In this document: positions 35,356 to 45,600 of the stretch, piece after piece
Layout of the letters: the number at the start of each line of letters is the position of its first letter
Position numbering within the stretch: the first letter of the stretch is position 1
Source: Escallonia rubra
Lineage: Eukaryota; Streptophyta; Magnoliopsida; Escalloniales; Escalloniaceae
NCBI GenBank assembly: GCA_033065855.1
Contig: JAVXUO010001086.1
Coordinates: 1 to 64,000 of the forward strand
Direction: 5' to 3'
DNA length: 64,000 nucleotides
The notes under the pieces: generated by a model
Database searches by the model: none
What the model saw: the letters and a program-made list of their open reading frames with translations, nothing else
What the model was told of the DNA's origin: nothing
Position numbers and translations under genes: made by a program

Positions 35356-36315
35356 GTATACATGACCGTAAAGGTTAAAAATTAATTAGAAACTTAGGCT
35401 AGGTTTGACAAAAAAAAATCTCTTTTTTTTTTCAGTTTTTAAAAACTGAGAAAAAAAAGGAGCGTTTGGTAACTATTTTTTTTTCAATTTTTAAAACCAG
35501 TTTTAAACTGAAAAGTAAAAAAAAAACTCCAGAAATTGATTTTTTTTTCTTAGACCACTACCACCACCCTCCTACCGCCGGCAGCCACCTCAGGCGACCA
35601 CCGCCGGCCGCCGGCGACCACCGTCGGAGACTGCCGGCAGCTACCTCCGGAGACTGTCGGCTGCCACCTACGGCCGCCGGCGACCACCGGCAGCCACCTC
35701 CGGCCGCCGGCGACCACCGCCGGAGACTGCCGGCTGCCACCTCCGGCCCCCACCACCACCACCGGCCACCACCACTACACCCCACCACCGCCACTGCAAA
35801 CCACCAAAATAAAAAGGGTTACCAAACACAAAAAAAAAAAAAAAAAAAAAGGGTTATCAAACAACCACTTTTTTTTATAAAAAAAAAAATTAAGCTGCTC
35901 TTTAAAAAACTGCAAACCAAATTTTTTTTTTGTCAAACGAACCCTTTAATAAACTTATACACATTATAATTAAGCTAAAACATAGTATATCTTACACTTT
36001 AACTCAACTTAAAGTAACATGTGAAGTCCAAAAGTTTAGAAAAATAATGAAACGGAACATAAAAATAATAATGTACAAAGCACAAAGTGGTAACGATCGA
36101 GCAGACAACCGGGAACTACACGACCCAAAGGGGAGCACAACCGTCTATATAGGCGCAACATGCAACCAAATATCTTCAACACTGCAATTTCAATCAATGT
36201 ATATAAGTTTATTAGGTTTCTAGTTAATTTTTAACCTTTACAGTCATGTATACATAGGTTTGGTGTGCAATTAAACCTTTGTGGTGCAGATGGATAGATA
36301 GATAGACAAGGCATG
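35295..36315. repeat. Large inverted repeat downstream of NIPA9
   Basis: Arm 1 is 35295-35396 plus 35946-35965; arm 2 is 36195-36315, inverted. The shared order is CATGCCTTGTCTA, CCATCTGCACC, TTGCACACCAAACCTATGTA, CATGAC, GTAAAGGTTAAAAATTAA and AATAAACTTATA. The arms are about 120 bp and roughly 90% alike. Arm 1 is split by the Tourist-like MITE at 35397-35945. Confidence 0.88.
35397..35945. mobile_element. Tourist-like MITE inside the inverted repeat
   Basis: The ends are GGCTAGGTTTGACAAAAA and inverted AGGGTTCGTTTGACAAAAA, with target duplication TTA at 35394-35396 and 35946-35948. The middle is a GCCGCCGGCGACCACC-rich array of short repeats (about 35575-35745). The other arm of the surrounding inverted repeat (GAAACCTAATAAACTTA, inverted at about 36200) is the empty site and confirms both borders. 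Confidence 0.88.
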
Positions 36316-36440
36316 AAAAAAAAAAAAAAAGAGAAAGACAATCGAGAATTGCACGACCCAAAGGGGAGCACAACCGTCTATATAGGCGTAACATGCAACC
36401 AAATATCTTCATCACCGCAATTTCCATCCTTCTACTATCA
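36093..36440 (-). repeat. Two direct copies of a short coding-like block
   Basis: 36093-36190 and 36335-36430 share the block CACGACCCAAAGGGGAGCAC...CTATATAGGCG...AACCAAATATCTTC with few changes. On the minus strand both copies read KIFGCMLRLYRRLCSPLGR in frame. I do not recognise the peptide. Arm 2 of the inverted repeat lies between the two copies. Confidence 0.7.
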
Positions 36441-38051
36441 GTTACCCAATCCGAACCAAATTGCCTTGATACAGGGCGGAGGAGGAACCACAAATCACAC
36501 ACAGCAGACCAAAAGTAGACACAAAGGACTGAAAATAGTAGAAGCCCTAAACCCACCCCAGAACACGTTACCCGAAAGAAACCCCATAAGTCAGATATCT
36601 CTCTCCGACTCTCCACCCCCCCCTCCAACACACACACACACAAAGACCCCAGAGATTCTCAACTCAACGGCAAACCTAGAACCAGGGCTTAGCCCTCCTA
36701 AGACTACTAATGACACCTCCACCAAGCCCATACCCAGGCAACCTCCACCACTGCACATTAGGAAATGGATAAGAAGTGAGTGCATAAAGCCGAAGAACGT
36801 TTCAAAAATTACGGTAAAAAATGCCAGAGAGAATTCCGCCGCCGATGAAATTTCGGTCATGGTCGGCAAACGGTGGAAAAGAAGAAGATCTAGCAGATCT
36901 ACCTAGATCGATCAGCTTAGATTGATCGAGATCGGAGACTAATCTCGAGGTCGCCGTCTCCGATCAAATTATGGTGAGAAGCGTCGCGCCACCGTTATCC
37001 CACCCCTTGTGCCGCCGGCCACCCATTAATCACGTCGTCGTGAAGGATACCACCACACAAGACACAAGCACGGTGGGGCGCCACAGTGACTTTCTTTGGT
37101 GGCTAGGTTTAAATATTAGTTTTGCATTGAGTACGGCTAAATTACATGTATGTATGATTCAACGATTTCGAGCTATAACCCCATGGCGCTTCTCATGTAG
37201 ATGGAAAACCATAAAAAATGTTGCAGATGTATTCTTATATCATACAGAAAATCCTCATCATCTCTATTTCATTAAAGACAAAAAAAAATTAGTAATTTGT
37301 TAATCTTTTAACGATAAATAAAAAGCGAAATAAATATAAAGAACTGAAAATAGTCACTTCCGGTCTAATGATCCCGAAGCTTCACGATCGTAGTCTGTAG
37401 CCATTGAAGGTTGGCTCTTTTAGCTGACAATAAGCCACCAGCACAATTATCGTTACTTGCTAATGAGACCAAAATCCAACCACCAACGTGCAGTGGGTAC
37501 AAGGTGGAGTTAATGAACTCAACCATTCAAGTGAAAGTTGCTTGCATGCACATTGCTCGTCCCCACCTCTTTGAAAAACCTAAAAGAAGACGAGCTTTAG
37601 CCGTTACAATCCGGGTAACTTCTACTCAATCAAACTGAGCAAAACAAACTAGGAAATCAAAACAAGATTACAAATTGGACAAGCACTCGATCCCTTGTCA
37701 CCTCACTTCCTCCGCTCAAGATAAACAACGTCAAATGCATAAAACAATCGCTTTCTACATCCGGTGCATAAAGGGGGTACATGGGCCTTGTGTGTAAGCA
37801 GAAGTACGGATGTAAATTGGTCGCACGCGCCCACCTTAAAGCTGGAATCAAAGTAGAAACAATGTGGCAAACGCCGCAGAATCGGTTATGCGCATGTCAC
37901 TACAACCTTAACTTCTGCCTTCTCATCTCCTTATCATGCCAATGCCATCACCTATATCTTATGAACTGTCCTTAGTTTTCCTCCAAACTGTTCTCTCTCT
38001 CTTTCACCACATTCACACCATTCCTACACCTATTCTTTGCAAGAGTTTGAA
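36441..38051. other. Intergenic region upstream of the GDSL gene
   Basis: Several open frames on both strands at 36313-37303 have no recognised domain. Around 36885-36960 there is a cluster of GATC-containing motifs (GATCTAGCAGATCTACC and so on). 37900-38051 is CT-rich and probably holds the GDSL core promoter and leader. Confidence 0.4.
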
Positions 38052-41000
38052 ATGAAATTAAAGATGAGGGACAGCCTTACTGTACTAGCCTTCTTGAAGA
38101 TCAGCATTTTCCTCCAGTGTTACGTTCTCTACTCGGCTGCTAACTACAATTCACAGGCTCCAGCTGCACCGGCGTTATACGTCTTTGGTGATTCCTTGTT
38201 GGACAGTGGCAACAACAACTTCCTGCTAACCATAGCTAGAGCAAATTTCAAGCCATATGGTGTGAATTTCGCTAGCGGGGCAACGGGAAGGTTCACTAAT
38301 GGAAAGACTGTCGCAGATTTTATAGGTATATATCCTGCAGAGTCCAAACATATTATGTACTAACACTGACTCTCTAGCTCAATCCTAAGTTACTTGTGAT
38401 ATTCTCCTTTTTTTTCTTTTGTGGGTGTTGGAAGCTGAGTACCTGGGGCTACAGTTCTCGCCGCCATACATGAGTTTCCATGGATCAGTGCCACTAACGG
38501 GGTTGAATTATGCTTCTGGTGCATGTGGTATTGTACCAGAAACCGGCAAATATATAGTAAGATGTCACTGCAAACTCTCTCTCATATAAATAGCTTTGTC
38601 AATTCATGCTCGACTTCCTAAATAAATCCCAGCAATTCATGCCCTGGCCTTCATTCACAAGCTGGAATCCGCTTCCCAAGGGCACGGCATGGTTGCGGTC
38701 TTGTATGTATGCTTAGTAGCCTTTTACTCAAGTCTGTATTTTCGAGGTACTTTTCAGCGGAGGATATTTTTGAGATAAAATTGTCGACTACATATGCTTG
38801 CAGTTACATTTGATGCAATTGTATCTATGCATTTTCATCTTTATGTTATACACAATTGTATCTATGTACGTTCATCTTTATGTTATGCGCAATTGTATCG
38901 ATTATCAAGGACCATTTTTTTATTTTTATTTTTTGATGGAGGAAATTTAGTGATATTCTGACCCTTGACTTTTACATGATATCAATTTGATGCACACAAT
39001 GAACAAAAATAAAATGGCCTCAAAAAAATTAACTATTTAACCCCTCAACTAGTTAAAATTACTGCAATTAGAAGGGGAAGTGCAAGAATTGCTTGCGTAG
39101 CTCGTACATTTTTATGAAGTTGCTTTTTGGGTCTTTGCAGGGAAAATGCTTAAGTTTTAATCAACAAATCGACTTGTTTCAGCAGACAATCGAATTCAAA
39201 TTGCCTAGTCAGTTCGAAGGATTAGAGAAAAAGCTCTCAACGTACTTGTCAAAATCGATATTTGTGGTCTCCATGGGAAGCAATGACTACATCAATAATT
39301 ATCTTCAGCCTCACATCTACGACACAAGTAGGCGTTACTCTCCCCAAGCATTTGCCCAACTTCTCATGGATATCCTCTCTCAACAATTTCAGGTTTATCC
39401 CACCCAAAAAAAAAAAAAAGAGAACCAAAAAAACCCCTCCTTCCCTTTGTTTGTCCATCATGTATGAGTAAGTATTGGTGGGGTCCGCACCATGTCAACG
39501 GTGAATTGTACGGGCAACGATCATTCACGCCTTGCTAAAAATATGGTCTAAATTGTCTATCCTTGTTACAAACAAACTATTGATCAGTGTTTGTTGCAGA
39601 CTATCGTTGACAGAGTGGGAACCCCATACATAAAAAAATTCGCTTCTTTAATTTTTTATTTATTTATATAAAAAGTTCTCTACTTGCCATTGTTATTCAT
39701 GAACTTCATTTTCTTTTTTGTAGAGACTGTACAAGTTAGGAGCTAGAAAAGTGGTTACATTCGAAATCGGACCCATTGGTTGCATTCCATCTATTGCAAG
39801 GCAGAATAAGCACAATGGAAGATGTGTTGAAGAGATTAACCAGCTAGCAAATGTATTCAACAAACAGCTTGCTACCATGCTTACGAATTTGACTTCCACC
39901 CTCGAAGGCTCGGCCTTTATTCTTGGTCATGCCAATTGGCTGGGCTACGACGCGATTATAAGGCCATCTAGTTATGGTAAGTTGCTATATTTCTTACAGT
40001 ACATTAGGCTTACTGGTAGAACTGGTGCTACAACGGTTATGCACAGGGACGGACCCAGAAAGTATAATCAATGAGACCAAAGGGTAAAAAAAAATATTGG
40101 AGGTTAGCATAGAAGAATTCAAAATGTTTAAGTTCACATAAAAAAAAATCACAAACATTAGATTTAGAAGTAGTTCTATTCGTTAAGGCTTGACAAGATA
40201 GGGACGTTGGCTTTCTCATCTACAAAGAAAAGCATATTATAATTAGAACCATTATTGAATAAGTTAAATACAAAAAAGATTACTCAATTTGAATACTACT
40301 CATAAATTTTAACTATTTGATAATAATTTATTAGCTTGGTAAGGTTAGTAAATCACAAATTACTTATCTTGCGTGAAAAGAAGCTTAATTCTTACATGTA
40401 AACACGTATTACTAATATGATAATTATATTATATGAGAACAATAGTGCATGTATGTTATTATACAACGAGAATTTAAACTAAAAAAGTGAAGTAACCTTG
40501 ATATATTCTTATTTCTTTGTAATATGGATATTTGTAATTTGAAATTTGGAGGAATTGAGATTGAGTAAGGAAACAATAAGAATTATGACGGCCGGAGTCA
40601 CGAAAAATAAAAAATACAATGCTGCAGGTCTACCCCTGGTTATGCAAAGATATGAACATGGTTTCATTCTATTCAAAACCTTGTACTTTGAACCATGTTG
40701 CGAGTAAGTCCCGTATCGATAATGGTACTTTTGTATGGTGTTGCTCTAAACCACATAGTATCATTTAAATAAAAAATGGCAACTATGTCATCCTACTAGA
40801 ATCCCCTGATGCTACTTTTGTCATTTCACATTCAGAATTAATCAAAACTAGGTTGTTTTGGAGTTATAGAAAACTTTACTATGACATAGCAACATATTAG
40901 TTTTTCGTTTCTACATTAGCTTAATTGCACGTACTTTACCTACCGTCTCGATTCGCGAAATATTAAGTACAAGGGTTTAACGACAGTTAATGCGCAAAGG

Positions 41001-41350
41001 TCAAGATTTTAGTTGCAAATAACGCAAAATACATGCTTTGAATAGAAATAATCACAACAAAAATGCAGGGATGTCTCGTGTTATTTAATCACGTTAAGTA
41101 CTTGAAATGTTGTGTGTTTCTCTGTCCAGGGTTAATACATTCAAGCAATCCATGTTGCATCACATGGGCAAATGGGACCTCAGGATGCATTCCTGGGCTA
41201 GCGCCCTGCTTGAACACATATGAACATTTTTTCTGGGATGGTTTTCATCTTACTGAAGCTGTTTACTTGATCATCGCGGCTCGCTGTATCAATGGTACAG
41301 GCGTTTGTATTCCAATGAACATCCAAGAGCTCGTACATTTTTTAAGCTAG
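38052..41350 (+). CDS. GDSL esterase/lipase (SGNH hydrolase)
   Basis: A plant GDSL-family hydrolase that likely acts on ester substrates in the secretory path or cell wall; the substrate cannot be told. Exons are 38052-38325, 38435-38556, 39141-39392, 39724-39976 and 41130-41350, all GT-AG and in phase, giving 373 residues, normal for the family. A hydrophobic N-terminal segment (about 9-29) looks like a signal peptide. Block I is [13 protein letters not shown] with Ser48; block II is NYASGACGI; block III is [11 protein letters not shown] with Asn180; block V is WDGFHLTEA with Asp337 and His340, so the catalytic set is complete. An alternative start is the ATG at 38064. The last intron (39977-41129) contains a hAT-like element. 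The gene lies between NIPA9 and a broken copy of the NIPA9 tail. Confidence 0.93.
40044..40638. mobile_element. hAT-like element in GDSL intron 4
   Basis: The ends are CAGGGACGGACC and inverted CAGGGGTAGACC. A perfect 8-bp target duplication, GTTATGCA, lies at 40036-40043 and 40639-40646. The 595-bp, AT-rich body codes for nothing. CAGGG ends with an 8-bp duplication are typical of hAT elements. Confidence 0.9.
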
Positions 41351-41775
41351 GATTGTGTGTAACATCAGTAGTGCTAGTAGCGCATTAGACACAGTCGTTG
41401 TATTCTATTTCGTGCTACTAGCTAGGTTGTATATGAATCATGTCTACGTGAAAAAGCTAAAGGTATGTGAATCATCGATCTGTATGATTCTTCTATTGGG
41501 ATCAAACAGAATAGACTGGTAGTAGCATTCACAGGCCAAAACAAGGAACGCTAGGCGTCTCGATAGATCTTTGAGGCTCTCCCAATAAGATGATTGAAAG
41601 ATGTCAAAGCATGTAAAGCTGTGTTATTTGAAGGTGCGTACATTTATAACTTCCATGACAACGTTATCCTTTCTAACTGTAACACTGTTGTGGCAATTAT
41701 ATCTCACAAAATGAAGCAAAATCTTACAAAAGAAAAGCTTTATATGGATTAACTAGTACAATAGCTTTATTACAT
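41351..41775 (+). other. GDSL 3' UTR and flank
   Basis: Sequence after the GDSL stop codon up to the start of the duplicated NIPA9 tail; no other feature seen. Confidence 0.5.
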
Positions 41776-42615
41776 AAAAGTATTCATCTTGATCCTCCAA
41801 CTGTAGGTTGTTTTTATTATTCTAGGTGTGGTTATATTGGTAAGTTCAACACGGCTGGTGGGGTACCTTCCACGGCCATGGCGGCATGTTGTCCTAAGTG
41901 GTGTCAACAAAAATTTTGACCTTAGGCCATCCAGCTCATTGCGTGTTAGGGACACGAACCCAAGTAAGCAACCACGTTGCATCATTTGATGTCATCTCCC
42001 TCGAAAGAGAAGGCATGAGTTAAAATGGAAGAGTGCTGCACTTGAATGGAATGCTTGCACATTACTCAGAAGCAGGTGACGGTTTTCTGGAACCAGTGTA
42101 TACGGTAGTCTCACAGATACTAGAAGGCATGAAATGAGATCATTTCACATGGTGTTTAGTTCTTTCTATTAGGTGATCACATCCATCTTCCCACTCATTA
42201 AAGCTAGCTTCTAGGTGCATTTACAAGACCTTGGTAATTTAGCTGCTATCCTCCCTGTTGGGGTTGGGAAAGAAGTTCGGATTATTTTATTTAAATTTAA
42301 TTTTATATGATAGTTTGTGACGCCCATTTATCGGTTCCATGGAATCCGATGACTGTGTAAACGTCATTGACAAGCCTGAAATGCATAATGAAGAAGTATA
42401 CTGTGCGTTCCTCGTGGTCTAGTCTGGACTACCTGATTGTTATAGGTTGCTTTCAGTAGAGTACGTGTTCTTAAGTTGCTTGGTTGAAAGGAAACATCCT
42501 AATCCTGGCTAATAGCAACTCTATAGTTCGTCTTCATTTTGATGCCATTACAGTTGGCAACTTATCTGATTTGGAAAATAAAAACTGATATTATTCATGT
42601 GAGAATGAATGGGAT
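41776..42615 (+). pseudogene. Broken duplicate of NIPA9 exon 9 and 3' flank (left part)
   Basis: Starting at AAAAGTATTCATCTTG, this follows NIPA9 34284 onward: acceptor region, last exon (about 41807-42025) and 3' flank. A 10-bp deletion in the exon (GTGCTGTTATCC region reduced) shifts the frame, and further small deletions follow. No other NIPA9 exon is present, so it cannot encode a transporter. It is cut at 42615 by the copia fossil and resumes at 48048. Confidence 0.9.
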
Positions 42616-45600
42616 TGTGGGAAGCTATACACAAGATCTGTCAAGTATTCTATTCTAAGGAAACTATATACAAGATCTATCAAATAAACAATAATTCCTA
42701 TAATGTACATGATTCCTATAATTACGGGATCAGACAGTTGGCCAACAGATTCCTACGATTATGGAATTAGATAGCTCATGCCAACACTCCCCCTCAAGTT
42801 GGAGCATAGATATCTATCATGCCCAACTTGCTGATCACATCATGAAATACCCTTTTTGAAACCACTTTTGTGAGTATATCAGCTATTTGGCTTGCTGACT
42901 TGATAAATGGAAATTGTATAATCTTTTGTTCTTGCTTCTCCTTGATAAAGTGTCGATCAACTTCAACATGCTTGTTGCGATCATGTTGTACATGATTCTG
43001 TGCAATCTCAATAATAAATTTATTGCCACAGTAAAGATTCATAGGCGTTCAATGTTCAATCCCCAAAACTTGTAAAATACAACCCACAACAATTTGCACA
43101 CACCATGAGCCATACCTTTGAATTCAGCTTCTGCACTTGATCGTGCCACAACTTTTTGTTTCTTGCTCTTCCTAGTAACAAGATTACCTTCCACAAATGT
43201 AAAATAACCAGATGTAAACCTTTTGTTTGTTTGATCACCTACCCAATCAGCATGTGCGTACCCTTCAAAGTTAGAGACATCATCTTTCGAAAATAATAAT
43301 CCTTTATCTGGTGTACCTTTTGGGTATCTCAAGATTAATCTCTATACTGCATTCATGTGTTTTTCACTTGGTGCATGCATAAACTGGCTAACAACACTTA
43401 CATCATAGGCTATATTTGGCCTTGTGTACGACAAATAAATTAATCTCCCAACCAACCGTTGATAGCGACCCTTGTCTGTTGGAGCTTGATTTGGAAAGTT
43501 TCCAAGCCTATGATTCATCTCTATGGGTGTTTCTACTGGGTTTCAAGCAAGCGTTCCAGTTTCAGTCAAGAGATTTAACACATACTTCCGTTTCGATAGA
43601 GAAATATTTCGTGTTGATCTTGCTATTTCGTTTCCTAAGAAGTATTTAAGTTGCCCTAGACCTTTCATCTCAAATTCGACAGTTAGATAATCCTACAACA
43701 ACTTCATTTCACAAGGATCACTCCCTATTAGGACCATATCATCAACATACACAATCAAAGTTGTTACATTCCCCTTTTAATGTTTTACAAACAGAGTATG
43801 ATCTGAATTAGACCTGGCACTTTTCTGCCAGTACCCGGGGGTCGACCCGTACCCAGTCAAAAATCCCGAGTACGGATACATATATGCACTAAACCACCGC
43901 GACCCCTCTCATTCGAGATCTATCGTCACCCCTCACTCCGTCTTTCCCCTCACTCTCACAGATCTACCGCAACTCCACCGTTGTTAATATGTCACTGCAG
44001 CCATCGTTCGAGTAATTGACCGACCGCAGAGGTGCCAAATCGTCGCTCCATCCTCCGTCATGGTTCGCCACTTCGTCGCCGACAAGATCTACCGTTTACC
44101 GTTGTCGACCAGATCTACTGATCTTGAACTTTTTTTGTTTTATTTTGTTTATTCAAAAAGCCTAATCTTGATTTTCAGTCTTGTATTGTGTAGACTTTGT
44201 GATTGTTGTGTGATGGATCTCCTACTGTTGACCGTCGCCGACCAGATCTGATGATCTTGAATTTTTTTGTTTTATTTTGTTTATTAAAGAAGATTAATCT
44301 TTATTTTCAGTCTTGTGTTGTTGTGTAATGGATCTTAATTGAGAGATTATTGTAACGTGGAATGGAATTATGAAGATCTGCATGTGTAATTAAAGAAGGA
44401 AGAAAGGAGGAAAAAAAAAGGAAGGAATATTTTTTTTAGAAATGTAAAAACTAAAATTTTACCCGCGGGTAATACCCTACCCGCATGGATAAGGTGCGGA
44501 TCCAGGAAAAGTCTACCTGAGAAAAATCAGGTAAAATATACCTGATCCGTTTTTACCCCGATCCGACTGGGTTTTACCCGTACCCGGCGGCGGGTATACC
44601 CGTTTACCAGGTCTAATCTGAATTATTCTGCTTATAACCAAATGCATTCATTTGGTGACTGTTTCAGCCCATACAATGATATCTTCAATTTGTAAACTTC
44701 ATTGTTGCATGAAGGGGTATGTTTGACACCTGGCGGTAGATCCATGTAGACTTCCTCCTCCAAATCTCCATTTAGAAAAGCATTTTTAACATCAAATTGT
44801 TGTAGAGGCCAGTCTCGATTTGCCGCAATACATATGAGGATACAAATTGTGTTAAGTTTTGCCACTGGTGCAAAAATTTCTTGGTAATCTACCCCATACT
44901 TTTGTGTGTACCCCTTTGCAACTAGCCTTGCCTTATATTTGTCAATGCTTCTATCTGTTTTGAGCTTCACACCCCATCTACATCCAACCATTCTTTTCCT
45001 TCAGGTAATGGAATATGTTCCCAAGTAAAACTTCTTTGCAAAGCCTCCATCTCTTCATTTATTGCCTTTGTTCATCTTAGACCCGTCAATGCTTCCTGCA
45101 CACTGCTAGGAATAGATACTTTGGATAATTGATCAATAGTAAGTGCATGCGACTCAGACAATCTATGGATAGAGATATAGTTACTAATTGGATATATAAC
45201 ATTGGTTTTAGGATATGGTTCATACTGTTTCTTTTTTGGGACACCCTTATTCCATCTTTGTGGATACAGGGGAGCCAAGTTTTCAGGAGGAAGATTTTTT
45301 TTGTTGCACATCCTCTTTATCAGAGTTCTTCCCCTGAAGAGAAGGGACAGAGACTCCCTCTGAATAATAAGCTCAGATTCTCGAAAAGAAGCATCCAGTG
45401 TCACATGTAACTTCTGAGTTTGTGGATCATAGTATCTATACCCTTTCTGAAAATCAAAATAACCAACAAAAATACATTGTTTGGCACATGGATCAACTTT
45501 ATTCAGCAAAACTTTGGGATACAAACATTTACCGTACAACCGAAAACTCTAGGTTTAAGATTTGGAAGGTGCGGAATTGAGAAAAAAGGCTACAACTTTT

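Noticed and set aside
35466-35969. 167-codon frame rich in Pro/Ala/His
   Set aside because: It spans the MITE at 35397-35945 and its CCGCCGGCGACC array; not a gene.
38037-38051. Upstream extension of the GDSL frame
   Set aside because: The frame is open but has no ATG before 38052; the signal peptide fits the ATG at 38052 or 38064.
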